Shown piece after piece: positions 15,804-25,043 of a stretch of DNA of 64,000 bases. This DNA is from CAZOHG01 sp964579725. Lineage in GTDB: Bacteria > Zhuqueibacterota > JdFR-76 > BMS3Abin05. The stretch covers positions 1 to 64,000 of the forward strand of contig CAZOHG010000014.1 in assembly GCA_964579725.1 (NCBI GenBank), in the 5' to 3' direction. The notes under the pieces were generated by a model that saw nothing but the letters and a program-made list of their open reading frames with translations, did no database searches and was not told where the DNA came from. Every line of letters begins with the position of its first letter. Within the stretch, counting starts at the first letter, position 1. The translations under genes and the position numbers were made by a program.

Positions 15804-18800
15804 TTAAAAATTTGTGCCGATCGACCAGTAATAAATGGGCCCGCCGCGGTGCACAAAATTGGTGTTCCAGCCAATGTCAAATCGCATTAAAAAATAGGCG
15901 AGGTAAAAACGCATGCCCACACCGTAGCCCAGGGCAATGTCCCGCAATTGTGTTTTGCCAGCGGAATTTTTCGCAGTTCCGCGAAAACTTTTTATGTCGT
16001 ACCAGGTGCCGCCAATATCGGTGAAGGCAACGCCCCGAATACCGGAGAAACCCCACGTTGCCGGAAATCCGAAAACAAGATAGTGAATAAACGGAAAACG
16101 GTATTCCAGATTGACCAGCGCAAATCCCGTTCCCACGTGACTGTAAAAATTGTAACCACGCAACGGGGTAACAAAATGGCTGAAATAATAATCCGTAATG
16201 GAACGATAGGGAATGGTTTGGTAAAAATTGCCGTTAATCCAATTTTGCATCCCGCCCATAAAAAAGTGCTGCTTGTCACGGCCCCAACTTTGTCCAAATG
16301 AAAAGCGCGTGGCCAGGGTTTGGGTTTTGCCGAGGAGAAAATATTTTCTGAAATCCCCTGTGACGGCGTAGGTTTGAATGCTGGACGAAGTAATTGGGGG
16401 AGAAGCCTCAAGGGAAAGGTTGGTGCGCCCGCCTGCAATGGGCCCCACTGGCCCCCAGAGAGCATTGTCCGTCACGTGGGACAGTCGAAAAATCAGACTA
16501 CGCCGCGTGTAGGATGGAAAAAACTGCGGGTAATCGATGTTTTCAAGATTAATATTCAGAAAATTCACCCCCAATTCTACCCGTTCGAACCGGCTAAACG
16601 GGTACATAATGTTAGCAGTCAGACCGTAATTTCGAAATCGATAAAGTCCAAAAGCTGTCCAAATGAAATAGGGGTAGTGAAAAAGGCCAACGGAACTCTG
16701 GACGCGCCGCGGCAAGTAATTGTAGTTGAGGAAAAACGTGCTGTTTCCAATGGAATACAGCAGGTTTGCCATTAATTGGATTTGGTGCCCGCCGAGCAAA
16801 TCGGAAAAAGCCAACTGCGTTAATCCCTGCAAACCGAACCATTGATCGTACCCGGCATTGGCATTCACCATGTCGGGCAAAAACCGAATATGGTAAGGTT
16901 TTACTTCCTTTTTAAAATTCTTAGGCGATTTCTTTTCTGGCCGGGGAGCCTGCCAAACCGGTACGTGGCCGTCGCGAAAGCTTTCGTCAAAAACAAAGGA
17001 ACGAAAGGCATCTTCAAAATGAGCCGTGCCAGGACGCGTAAATGTGAGATTCTTGTTCACCGACTCGGGACTAACTTTCCGATGAATTTTACGGTTGGTC
17101 GGAATCGGGGCGGGCGAGAGATGCTGTCCCTTTTCGGCCAAAAAATCCCGTTTCAAATAGATGTCATAGCCCCCGTGGTTGTAGGAGGTAAAAGCCAGAC
17201 GGTGCAGACCGGAAATCCAGCTGAGCTGGTCAGCACCAGTTAGAAGATCGGACATTGCCCAAGTGGTGTCCTTTTGGAAATCCTTCAGGTAAATATTGCT
17301 CACTCCGTTTCGATCGGACACAAAAGCGAGACTTTTCCCATCCTGGGACCAGGCCGGGGATTTTTCATTGGCGAAAGGGGTAGCAGTCACGCGGGTCATG
17401 TGCAACCCGTCCACGCTGACAATGTAAATATCCGTAAATCGGTAGTTAAAGCTCTGGATCTTAAAAACAGCCGGAGGTTTGTGGTTGGGGTACACGTAGC
17501 CCTGTCGATCCGAAACAAAGGCAATTCTTTTGCTGTCCGGGGCCCAATTGGGGGACGAGTCACTGAAAATGTCATTGGTTGCTTTTGTGAGTTCTTTGGA
17601 TTGCAAATTGTAGATGTAAATATCGCTTTGCCCGTCTTTGAATCCCGAAAAGGCGATCATTTTTCCATTTGGCGACCAGGCTGGGGAAAAAAGTCCGTCC
17701 AAATGAAAATCCAGTTTCCGGATAATCTTCCGCTTTTTGACATTCAAAATGTACAGCAAATCTCGGTAATTCCCTTTTGCGGCAAAAGCAATTTTTTTGC
17801 CATCGGGAGACCAGGCAATTCCGGGGCGAAGAAAATGCATTTCTTCCAATTCTTTGTTGCGTTGCCCGCTCACCAATTTTTTAATGATCTTTCCGTCTGT
17901 AGTGGACATCAAAAATATGTCAAAATAGTAACCCTTGTTTGAGAGGAAAGCAATTTGTTCCCCGTTTGGGGAAAGCGACGGACTGTTGTTAATGGCATTT
18001 TGCCACTTTAAGTGGTCGCTCAATTTTTGAGCGTACCGCGGCGTTTCCGTCCGTTTGGCAATTTCGGGCCACCAAAGATTTTCCTCGTATTTGTGCCATT
18101 GGTCGCTTAGGTTGGAAAGCGGCTGGTTCAAGGCTTCTTCGAATCCCTTTTGAACATTACGTGTGGTATTGACTTTCCAGAGGATTTCCTTGATTTTTTC
18201 CCGTCCGTAGCGGTCTTCGATAAAATTGTAAAGAGACTGCCCCCCCTTGTAAACCATGTACCCTCCCATTTCCGGAATTGGGGGCAAATAATTGTAAATA
18301 ATAGCGTCGCGCACGTACATGGCTGTTTCGGCATCCCAGCCCAGGGATTCGTATTCGGCCAGACCTTCTGCAAACCAAAGCGGCTGCTGCAAACGGGACA
18401 TTCCGGAAAAAGCCGCGCCTACCCCTCCTCCGTAAAAAAATTGCCGCGTAACGGCATGCGTCAATTCATGGTGAATAACGTGGCGTAGTTGTTCCCATGA
18501 ACCCTCGTAAGGGAGGACGACGCGGTCACGGAGCATTTCGGTGAACCCACCGGTTGATTCCGGCTCGATTTCCGGGGAAACGGTCGTCTCCTCAAAATCC
18601 GCGTGTGATTTGTAGAAAACAATGGGAATAGGCGTGGCGATTTTGTAATCCAAATCACGCTGTAGAGAAGCGTAGGACGATTCGGCTACGTCTGCCACGA
18701 AATCAATGAGATAATTGCGGCGACCGTAAAAATGAATGTGAAAATGCGGGGTTTCAAGAACCTTCCAATCCAGGTGGTGCCGAACCTTGTTTTGGCCGAA

Positions 18801-18869
18801 GGTTTGTGAGCGAGCGCTGACAGGCAGGAAAAGGAAAAAAAGGAGAAGTGGAAAAAGAATTTTGCGCAT
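15804..18869 (-). CDS. Peptidase-MA / TolB-like propeller / outer-membrane barrel fusion protein
   Basis: This is a 1021-residue envelope protein. A signal peptide (LFPLLLFFLFLPVSARSQ) leads into a peptidase-MA-like domain with zinc motif HELTH at 134-138 and a downstream Glu in WFAEGLAEYESLG. Residues about 280-600 contain repeated PD40/TolB-like blades of the form xxPxWSPDGKxIAFxS with a variable tail (IAWSPDGKKIAFAAKG, PAWSPNGKMIAFSG, PNWAPDSKRIAFVS). The last 350 residues are aromatic-alternating strands ending in YYWSIGTNF, a BamA/TamA-like outer-membrane barrel. The likely picture is a barrel holding a surface or periplasmic propeller and metalloprotease. GGAGGG precedes the ATG. Partner and substrate are unknown; the following GWxTD gene is probably co-transcribed. 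Confidence 0.85.
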   Translation of the reverse strand: MRKILFPLLLFFLFLPVSARSQTFGQNKVRHHLDWKVLETPHFHIHFYGRRNYLIDFVADVAESSYASLQRDLDYKIATPIPIVFYKSHADFEETTVSPEIEPESTGGFTEMLRDRVVLPYEGSWEQLRHVIHHELTHAVTRQFFYGGGVGAAFSGMSRLQQPLWFAEGLAEYESLGWDAETAMYVRDAIIYNYLPPIPEMGGYMVYKGGQSLYNFIEDRYGREKIKEILWKVNTTRNVQKGFEEALNQPLSNLSDQWHKYEENLWWPEIAKRTETPRYAQKLSDHLKWQNAINNSPSLSPNGEQIAFLSNKGYYFDIFLMSTTDGKIIKKLVSGQRNKELEEMHFLRPGIAWSPDGKKIAFAAKGNYRDLLYILNVKKRKIIRKLDFHLDGLFSPAWSPNGKMIAFSGFKDGQSDIYIYNLQSKELTKATNDIFSDSSPNWAPDSKRIAFVSDRQGYVYPNHKPPAVFKIQSFNYRFTDIYIVSVDGLHMTRVTATPFANEKSPAWSQDGKSLAFVSDRNGVSNIYLKDFQKDTTWAMSDLLTGADQLSWISGLHRLAFTSYNHGGYDIYLKRDFLAEKGQHLSPAPIPTNRKIHRKVSPESVNKNLTFTRPGTAHFEDAFRSFVFDESFRDGHVPVWQAPRPEKKSPKNFKKEVKPYHIRFLPDMVNANAGYDQWFGLQGLTQLAFSDLLGGHQIQLMANLLYSIGNSTFFLNYNYLPRRVQSSVGLFHYPYFIWTAFGLYRFRNYGLTANIMYPFSRFERVELGVNFLNINLENIDYPQFFPSYTRRSLIFRLSHVTDNALWGPVGPIAGGRTNLSLEASPPITSSSIQTYAVTGDFRKYFLLGKTQTLATRFSFGQSWGRDKQHFFMGGMQNWINGNFYQTIPYRSITDYYFSHFVTPLRGYNFYSHVGTGFALVNLEYRFPFIHYLVFGFPATWGFSGIRGVAFTDIGGTWYDIKSFRGTAKNSAGKTQLRDIALGYGVGMRFYLAYFLMRFDIGWNTNFVHRGGPIYYWSIGTNF

Positions 18870-19090
18870 GATTGTGCCCTCCGTTCCGTCTGTTTACCCT
18901 AACCCAGGTAAAAAGAGATTTCTGAGGTGTCGTAAATCTACCCCCCAGCCATTCAGCGAAAATTAGAAAAAACAAACAATTTTCTCACCCTGGTTAGAGA
19001 AAAAAGTTCCAATAAAAGGCGGCTGAGGAGAAAAAATCACTCCACTTAAATTTAGCGATTTTTAAAATCCGTTGCAAGGGAAAAGGTGTA

Positions 19091-20323
19091 TTAAAAAATG
19101 AGACGTAGAATTTCAAAAATACCCATGGAAAGAACAGCCGTAGCGGGAAGTGTAATGAACCAGGAGGCCACAATGTCGCGAATAACCAGCATATTTAAGG
19201 AGCTAATACCGCGGGCAAACCCCACACCGATTACGGCTCCCACCAGTGTGTGTGTAGTAGAAATGGGGACGCCCAGCCGCGAAAAAACCAAAACCGTGGT
19301 GGCCGTTGCAAATTCTGCGGAAAAACCGCGCGAGGGAGTAATTTCCGTAATTTTACCACCCACTGTTTTAATCACATTCATTCCGAAAAGTGCGAGCCCC
19401 AACACAATACCGCCTCCGCCGAAAGCCAAAATCCAAATCGGCACACTGACTTTCATGACCACGGAATGGGTTTTAATAATCGAAACAATGGCCGCGAGAG
19501 GCCCAATGGCGTTTGCCACATCGTTGGCACCGTGAGCGAACGCCACGTAACAAGCCGTCATGATTTGGAGGTAGGCAAAAATCTTTTCAACGTAAACAAC
19601 CTGATTAGACTCGTCAAATTGTTTTTTCTTTAAAAAAAGTGCAACCAAAGCTGCAAGTACCAGTCCAACCAGCGCGGAATAAAAAAGGGCTTCAAAAAAG
19701 GAAAGATTTAAGTGTAGGTTTTTTAATCCTTTGTAAATAAAAGAAAGAACCAAGATAATAATAACGAGAAAAACCAACAGGGGAGCAAATTTTTTTGCCT
19801 CCCTTCCCGGAGAATCCGTGTCCAGTATTTTTCGGCGAATCAAAATAAATGCGAAAAAGGCAATGGCAGCACCCAAAAGGGGAGAAATGACCCAGCTCAG
19901 AAAAATTTGTAGAAATTTCATCCAATCTACGGAAAAAATACCCCGTGCGACAATTGAAAAGCCGACTACTGCGCCGACAATGGAATGGGTTGTGGAAACA
20001 GGGAGACCCAAAGCTGTTGCAATTTGCAAAAAAAAGGCAGCGGACAAAAGCGCTGCCAACATGCCTAAAATGAGTAACTCGGGCGAAGCCGAAAAACTCA
20101 TGGGATCCACGATCCCCTTTCGTATTGTATTGGTTACATGTGAGCCCACAAGCACAGAGCCGGAAAACTCAAAAATAGCGGCCACAAGCACCGCCTGTTT
20201 AAAGGTAAGAGCCTTGGAACCTACCGAGGTTCCCATGGCATTGGCCACGTCGTTGCCGCCAATATTCATGGCCATGTAAAGTCCAGCCGCCAAGGAAATA
20301 ATCAAAATAAGTGACAATTCCAA
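19091..20323 (-). CDS. pit: Low-affinity inorganic phosphate transporter, Pit family
   Basis: A 410-residue polytopic membrane protein with the duplicated PHO4 signature. The first copy is MNIGGNDVANAMGTSVG and the second is FAHGANDVANAIGPLAA. Each is followed by the paired serine/threonine motif STTHSIVGAVVGF and STTHTLVGAVIGVG. Pit transporters import metal-phosphate with protons. The start is a TTG at 20323 after GGGAG, since no ATG is available near the conserved N-terminus. It lies 16 bp downstream of the DUF47 gene, the standard Pit accessory, in one operon. About 220 bp without a gene separates its end from the next minus-strand gene at 18869. Confidence 0.94.
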   Translation of the reverse strand: MELSLILIISLAAGLYMAMNIGGNDVANAMGTSVGSKALTFKQAVLVAAIFEFSGSVLVGSHVTNTIRKGIVDPMSFSASPELLILGMLAALLSAAFFLQIATALGLPVSTTHSIVGAVVGFSIVARGIFSVDWMKFLQIFLSWVISPLLGAAIAFFAFILIRRKILDTDSPGREAKKFAPLLVFLVIIILVLSFIYKGLKNLHLNLSFFEALFYSALVGLVLAALVALFLKKKQFDESNQVVYVEKIFAYLQIMTACYVAFAHGANDVANAIGPLAAIVSIIKTHSVVMKVSVPIWILAFGGGGIVLGLALFGMNVIKTVGGKITEITPSRGFSAEFATATTVLVFSRLGVPISTTHTLVGAVIGVGFARGISSLNMLVIRDIVASWFITLPATAVLSMGIFEILRLIF

Positions 20324-20339
20324 TGGAATTCTCCCTGCT

Positions 20340-21014
20340 TTAGTCCGTTAGAAGAAGGGTCCGAATACGGTTGCTCAGTTTTTCCGCGTAATTAGCCACG
20401 TTTGCCACCTTCTCAAAGGATTTCATTAAGATGAAAAATTCACCCTTTGAGAATTTGTTTTCAATATTCAAGAACTTTCGAAGCATCTTCATTTGAGAGA
20501 TATCCCCTTCGTGCTCCAAATAGCAAACCTGGTCAATAATGGCGTGCACTTTGTTGGCTTCCGGCCCGCCAAAAGTGAATTCAACCAATTCATCAATTTG
20601 GTCCAACACTTCCCAGGCCTTGTCGACGGTTTGAATGACTTTGGCCATGAAGTCGTTGAATTCCGGTTCCAATTCTTTGGGGAACGGTATTGGCTTCATG
20701 CTGAGAAGGGTGGAGGCGTCTTCGGCAACATCTGCAATGCTGTCCTGAATAGAAAGAATGTCCAACAAATCTTCCCGTGCGACCGGCAAAAAGGTTGTTT
20801 TCGGCAAGTGGCTTCGGATGTCGTTTTTCTTCTCGTCAGCCTTGTGCTCCAGAGAAGAAATTTCGGCAACGATTTGGTCAAATTGCGCGCGGTCATTTTT
20901 TTTCAGTGCCTCAAAGAGATCGGGTATTTTATGCGCACATTCCCGAACAATGGTCATGTGTTCCTGCAGAGGGCCAAACGGCGAGCGCCCGAAAAGCCGC
21001 GTAATCAGTCTCAT
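20340..21014 (-). CDS. DUF47/PhoU-like phosphate transport regulator
   Basis: The 224-residue, all-helical protein belongs to the DUF47 (TIGR00153) family, structurally PhoU-like. Seen in the sequence are the N-terminal RLFGRSPFGPLQEHM segment and two PhoU-type metal-contact motifs, EHKADEKKNDI and LEHEGDISQMKM. Family members are encoded directly upstream of Pit transporters and are thought to regulate them. Here the spacing is 16 bp. The ATG follows AAGGAGGT. Cytosolic, no signal peptide. Confidence 0.92.
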   Translation of the reverse strand: MRLITRLFGRSPFGPLQEHMTIVRECAHKIPDLFEALKKNDRAQFDQIVAEISSLEHKADEKKNDIRSHLPKTTFLPVAREDLLDILSIQDSIADVAEDASTLLSMKPIPFPKELEPEFNDFMAKVIQTVDKAWEVLDQIDELVEFTFGGPEANKVHAIIDQVCYLEHEGDISQMKMLRKFLNIENKFSKGEFFILMKSFEKVANVANYAEKLSNRIRTLLLTD

Positions 21015-21045
21015 AGTACCTCCTTAATGTTCAGATGCCCCGTTC

Positions 21046-23040
21046 TTAGTGGAGCATTTGGATATTAACGTGACGATTTCGAATGTATTTTTCAAACCAG
21101 GAAAATTCCTTCTCCATTTTAAAAAGCTGCTGTCTGAGATCGTGAGGGCCGTGTCCGGAACCGGGGAAAGCCACCATTTCCACCGGGCAGCCGTTGCGCT
21201 TCAAGCCGCGGTACATTTCCAAACTTTGCGGAAAGGGGACGCGACGGTCCTTTTCACCGCAAAAGATCAGGGTGGGCGTCCGGGCATTTTTGACATACAA
21301 GACAGCGGATTTTTTCAGCCAGAAAAATGGGTTGTCGTACGGACTACCGGCAAACCAGATTTCCCGAATGTAGTGCATGTCGGTCTGTGCGTAAAAGGAG
21401 AGCCAATCGGCTCCACCCGCGCCGGAAGAAGCCGCTTTAAACAAATGAGTGTGCGTGACGGTCCAATTGGTTTCGTGCCCTCCGGCGCTCCACCCCATAA
21501 TGCCCAAACTATCTTTGTGCGCCCAACCTTTGCTGACGAGAAAATTCACGCCCGAGAGGATGTCGTCCCAATCTTTCTCAAAATAATGGCCGATAATGGC
21601 TCGCATGCAGGAATCGCCGTAGCCCGTACTACCGCGGTAGTTGGGTTGAAAAATAAGGTAGCCGTGTGCCGCCCACACGCCCGGGTAGTAGCCAAAACTA
21701 AAGGAAAGGGTGTTTTTAACGGAAGACTCAGGCCCGCCATGAATTTGCGTAATCAGCGGATACGCGCGCGTCGAATCGTAGTGGAGGGGTTTAATCAGGA
21801 TTCCCTCTGCACGCCACCCATCCGAACTTTTCCAATGAATAGTAGTGTACTGAGGAAGCAACAAACTGTCGGCAATGGCATTTACGTGCGTCACGCGTAG
21901 GGGGTTCCATTTTCGAAGAGAAGTGGTGTAGATTTCGGGTGGATTTTGCGGATCGGTAAACACAAAAGCAAGGCGGTCAAGCGACGCCTTGTAGCGCAAA
22001 CCGGAAAGAACGCCCACGTGGTGGGTGAGTTGTTTCCACCGGCCGTTCCGTCGATTTAGGCGAAAAAGCTGAACGTTTGTCCCTGTGTTGGCGGTAAAAT
22101 AGAGCGTAGACTTTTTCTTTCCGCCGAAAAAGAGGCTGTACACCTGATAGGGAAAGCTGGGCAGGAGATCGACGATTTTGCCCGTGGCCAAATTAAGACG
22201 AAAAATGGATTCCTGGTAGTAGGTCTCCAATTTTTCGTTGGAATCCGAAATAAAGAGCAGATTTTTGCCTTCCGGTTCCCAGTACACCGAGCGCTCAATG
22301 GCGCCGTTGTGCGTGAGTTGCCGGAGAGAATGCGATGTGAAATCGAAGAGGTAAATTTCATTGTGAATGTCTTCATCGCGAAGCGCAGAAGGCGCAGCAA
22401 TAAATGCAATTTGTTTGCCGTTCGGCGAAATGGCAAAGGAGCGAATGGAAAAATCTCCGTTAATGAGCAAGGAGTCTTTTCGAGTCGCGAGGTCAAATCT
22501 CCACAAATGAACGTTTTTACGTTTGTGATCCACGTAATAGGCGTTCCCTCGCGCGTACTGGGCCTTTTTTTCCTCGCTCGTCAAACTGTCTGCTGCCAGA
22601 AAGTACAGCGATCGGCCGTCTCGGCTCCACGTGTATTGCGAAAGTCCCGGGTTGTGGTGCGTCATTTGCACGGCCTCGCCGCCGCAGGCTGGTAGAAAGA
22701 AAATTTGGGAGGAGCCATTTCGCGCGCTTAGAAAAGCAATGGTTTGGCCGTCGGGAGACCAGCGCGGAGAACGTTCTCCGGCATTTGAAAAGGTCAATTG
22801 GCGGAAATTTTTCCCCGAAAGTGTTGCGAGAAAAATATGGGAGACCCGCTTATTCTGACTCCAATCCGATACGGAAGCTTGAAATAAAACTTGTTTGGCA
22901 TCGGGCGACCAGGCAAGGGAGGACAGCCGCTTAAATTTGAAAATGTCCCGAAAAGTCATTGGGCGTTTGGGAGCACCCGCCGCCAAATTTAGCAGACCCA
23001 AAAGACTTAAGAATATTACCGGAGCTATTTTTTTTTGCAC
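21046..23040 (-). CDS. S9 family prolyl-oligopeptidase-type serine peptidase, exported
   Basis: The product is 664 residues from the GTG at 23040, chosen because AAAGGA lies 9 bp upstream and the resulting N-terminus is a clean signal peptide (…IAPVIFLSLLGLLNLAAGA). The longer frame to 23103 adds 21 atypical residues. The N-terminal two thirds form a beta-propeller with WSPDxK repeats. The C-terminal alpha/beta-hydrolase carries the catalytic triad: Ser in GIMGWSAGGHE, Asp in CGEKDRRVPF and His in PGSGHGPH. It is likely a periplasmic or surface dipeptidyl/oligo-peptidase. It precedes the DUF47-pit pair by 31 bp on the same strand, probably by shared transcription rather than shared function. 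Confidence 0.92.
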   Translation of the reverse strand: MQKKIAPVIFLSLLGLLNLAAGAPKRPMTFRDIFKFKRLSSLAWSPDAKQVLFQASVSDWSQNKRVSHIFLATLSGKNFRQLTFSNAGERSPRWSPDGQTIAFLSARNGSSQIFFLPACGGEAVQMTHHNPGLSQYTWSRDGRSLYFLAADSLTSEEKKAQYARGNAYYVDHKRKNVHLWRFDLATRKDSLLINGDFSIRSFAISPNGKQIAFIAAPSALRDEDIHNEIYLFDFTSHSLRQLTHNGAIERSVYWEPEGKNLLFISDSNEKLETYYQESIFRLNLATGKIVDLLPSFPYQVYSLFFGGKKKSTLYFTANTGTNVQLFRLNRRNGRWKQLTHHVGVLSGLRYKASLDRLAFVFTDPQNPPEIYTTSLRKWNPLRVTHVNAIADSLLLPQYTTIHWKSSDGWRAEGILIKPLHYDSTRAYPLITQIHGGPESSVKNTLSFSFGYYPGVWAAHGYLIFQPNYRGSTGYGDSCMRAIIGHYFEKDWDDILSGVNFLVSKGWAHKDSLGIMGWSAGGHETNWTVTHTHLFKAASSGAGGADWLSFYAQTDMHYIREIWFAGSPYDNPFFWLKKSAVLYVKNARTPTLIFCGEKDRRVPFPQSLEMYRGLKRNGCPVEMVAFPGSGHGPHDLRQQLFKMEKEFSWFEKYIRNRHVNIQMLH

Positions 23041-23146
23041 GGAACGGGTTCCTTTATGAAAAAGATACGGTGTCCGATGACAAAAATTTTCCGCGAAATC
23101 CACAAAATGCGCGTGCCGCCAAAGGCACTTCTCTATTTTTCACTCA

Positions 23147-23174
23147 AATATAGAAAAAATCGTGTAAAAATCAA
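23147..23174 (-). promoter_or_regulatory. Promoter for the S9 peptidase - DUF47 - pit operon
   Basis: On the minus strand TTGATT is followed after 16 bp by TATATT, about 105 bp before the GTG start. It matches the -10 hexamer found elsewhere in the window. Confidence 0.55.
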
Positions 23175-23261
23175 GTTTTTTTGTTCCCTTAAAAAAATCT
23201 AACAATTCCTGAACAGAAATAAAATAAGCCGGTTGGGAGTCAAATTGGTTTGAATATTTAC

Positions 23262-23290
23262 TTGAAACTTAACCGATTTTATTTTAAATT
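23262..23290 (+). promoter_or_regulatory. Candidate promoter for the kinase/activator operon
   Basis: TTGAAA, 17 bp, TAAATT, about 130 bp before the histidine kinase start. The -10 is a weaker match than the TATATT seen at other genes here. Confidence 0.4.
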
Positions 23291-23424
23291 GGTTACGAAA
23301 ATTTAGGGAAACGGTGGCAGCCGATCGAAATGCAACTATTTGTTCAGCCTGATTTTGAAAGACGTTGTTTTTGTCTGGCAGCAAACGGGCAGGACAATGC
23401 CCCTGGCTTAAATGTGGATGAGTC

Positions 23425-25032
23425 ATGTCCCAAAATGTGCCGAATTTTACTTTGTACCAGCGACTTTTTGACCTCTGTGAAAACGGACTTTTTCTTTTGA
23501 GCAAAGAGTTCGTTGTTTTGCAGGCCAATAAACGTGCCGGCAAGCTTCTGGCCATTCCCCCTGAAAAAATGATTGGAGAGCCCTTGTCCAGGTGGGTATT
23601 GGGGGAAGCCGGTCGGTTGTCCGATCATGCCGAAAAAGAATGGTTTCCTGTTCGGCTGAACGGTGAAAAAGCGGCTCGCTATTGGGCTTCATGGCATTCC
23701 TTTGGGAACGATTCGGGGACAGTTTTTTTATTTCAGTTGGTCTCTTCCGATGTGTTCACTTTGCCCGACCGTTACTCGAAAGAATTGCAGCGAAAAATGG
23801 AAAATTTGCAGGATATTCTTTCCCTTAGCCGCCAATTGCTTTCCACTTCCGATTTGGAACAGGTCCTGCAAACCATTTTGAAATTAATCGCTGATCGTCT
23901 GGACAGTAATAGCTGTGCGATCAGTCTCCTGTCCGAAGACGGGAAAGGGTTGCGATTGGTCGCCCAGCGCGCGTCGGAAATCGCCTTTCGTCTCGGGGAA
24001 ATTGGTGAGGCCATTCCGTTTAAGATTTTGGAAATTTCTTTTCGAGCCGTCCAACAACGGCAGCCCGTGTACATTCCGGATATTCGAACCGAGCCGAATC
24101 TTTCAAAGCACATACGGGATTTTCACAAATCGGTTGGCTTGGTGTCCATTTTGGATGTCCCCATGATCGGGCCGGAAGGCGTCTTGGGGATTTTGCACGT
24201 CAATCAGTACACATTTGGCCGTCGCTATCGCCCGGACGAAATTGAATTTGCGCAAACCCTGGCCAATCAAGCGGCGATTGCCGTTCTAAACGCCCGGCTC
24301 TACGCCAACCAACGCGCTGCTTACGAGCAATTGGAACAAACACAAAATCGCCTTTTGGAGGCGGAAAGACTTTCGGCGCTTGGGGAACTTTCGGCTGCCA
24401 TTGCCCACGAAATTCGAAACCCCCTGGGAGCCATTTCCAATTCCATTAGCGTGCTGCGGCGGGACATGGAATTTCCCGGTGTTTACAACGAACTCATTGA
24501 AATTGTGTCCAAGGAAACCGAACGGATTAAAAAAATCACAGACGATTTTTTGCTCTTTGCACGTCCTCGAAAACCCATTTTCGAAGAGATCAATTTGTCC
24601 GAGCTTATTCGGTCCGAAATTTCTGTTCTTTTAAAAGACACCGAGCGCTTTAAAAATATTTCGTTTGAAATATCTCCCGAGACTTCTGTTTTTCTTTTTG
24701 CAGACCGGCAACAATTGTTGGAGGTGTTTGAGAATCTTTTTCTTAATGCGGCCGTGGCCATGAACAATGGCGGTAAAATTTGGGTTCGACTGAATGAAAA
24801 TACACAAGGGGGAACCATTTTAGTAGAAATAGAGGACAATGGTTCCGGAATTCCTGCCCATGTACTTCCACATATTTTTAAGCCTTTTTATTCCACGCGA
24901 AGTTCGGGAACCGGGCTGGGATTGTCAATTGTTAAACGAATCGTAGACGAGCACAGAGGCAAGATTAATGTGATCAGTCGGCCGGGCCAAGGCACGCGCG
25001 TTCGACTGTTTTTGCGCCGTAACCAGAATTGA
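23425..25032 (+). CDS. PAS-GAF sensor histidine kinase
   Basis: The 535-residue kinase has no membrane segment and is therefore a cytosolic sensor. A PAS-like region spans about residues 10-120 and a GAF domain about 140-300, joined by a short coiled coil. The phospho-acceptor is H328 in AAIAHEIRNPLGAISNS. The ATPase domain has the N box at N441 (NLFLNAAVAMNNGG), the G1 box DNGSGIP and the G2 box GTGLGLSIVKRIV. This layout is typical of NtrB/AtoS-type kinases that pair with NtrC-family regulators. Its partner begins 11 bp downstream. The ligand of the GAF/PAS modules is unknown. Confidence 0.94.
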   Translation: MSQNVPNFTLYQRLFDLCENGLFLLSKEFVVLQANKRAGKLLAIPPEKMIGEPLSRWVLGEAGRLSDHAEKEWFPVRLNGEKAARYWASWHSFGNDSGTVFLFQLVSSDVFTLPDRYSKELQRKMENLQDILSLSRQLLSTSDLEQVLQTILKLIADRLDSNSCAISLLSEDGKGLRLVAQRASEIAFRLGEIGEAIPFKILEISFRAVQQRQPVYIPDIRTEPNLSKHIRDFHKSVGLVSILDVPMIGPEGVLGILHVNQYTFGRRYRPDEIEFAQTLANQAAIAVLNARLYANQRAAYEQLEQTQNRLLEAERLSALGELSAAIAHEIRNPLGAISNSISVLRRDMEFPGVYNELIEIVSKETERIKKITDDFLLFARPRKPIFEEINLSELIRSEISVLLKDTERFKNISFEISPETSVFLFADRQQLLEVFENLFLNAAVAMNNGGKIWVRLNENTQGGTILVEIEDNGSGIPAHVLPHIFKPFYSTRSSGTGLGLSIVKRIVDEHRGKINVISRPGQGTRVRLFLRRNQN

Positions 25033-25043
25033 ACTGAGGACAA

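Larger units (their letters stand above)
23041..23424. other. Divergent intergenic region
   Basis: Separates the minus-strand S9 operon from the plus-strand two-component genes. No coding sequence is credible. It contains one promoter in each direction (23147-23174 minus, 23262-23290 plus). A GG-N10-GC arrangement at 23377-23390 (TGGCAG…GGGCA) is a weak sigma-54-like candidate 35 bp before the kinase start. Confidence 0.4.
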
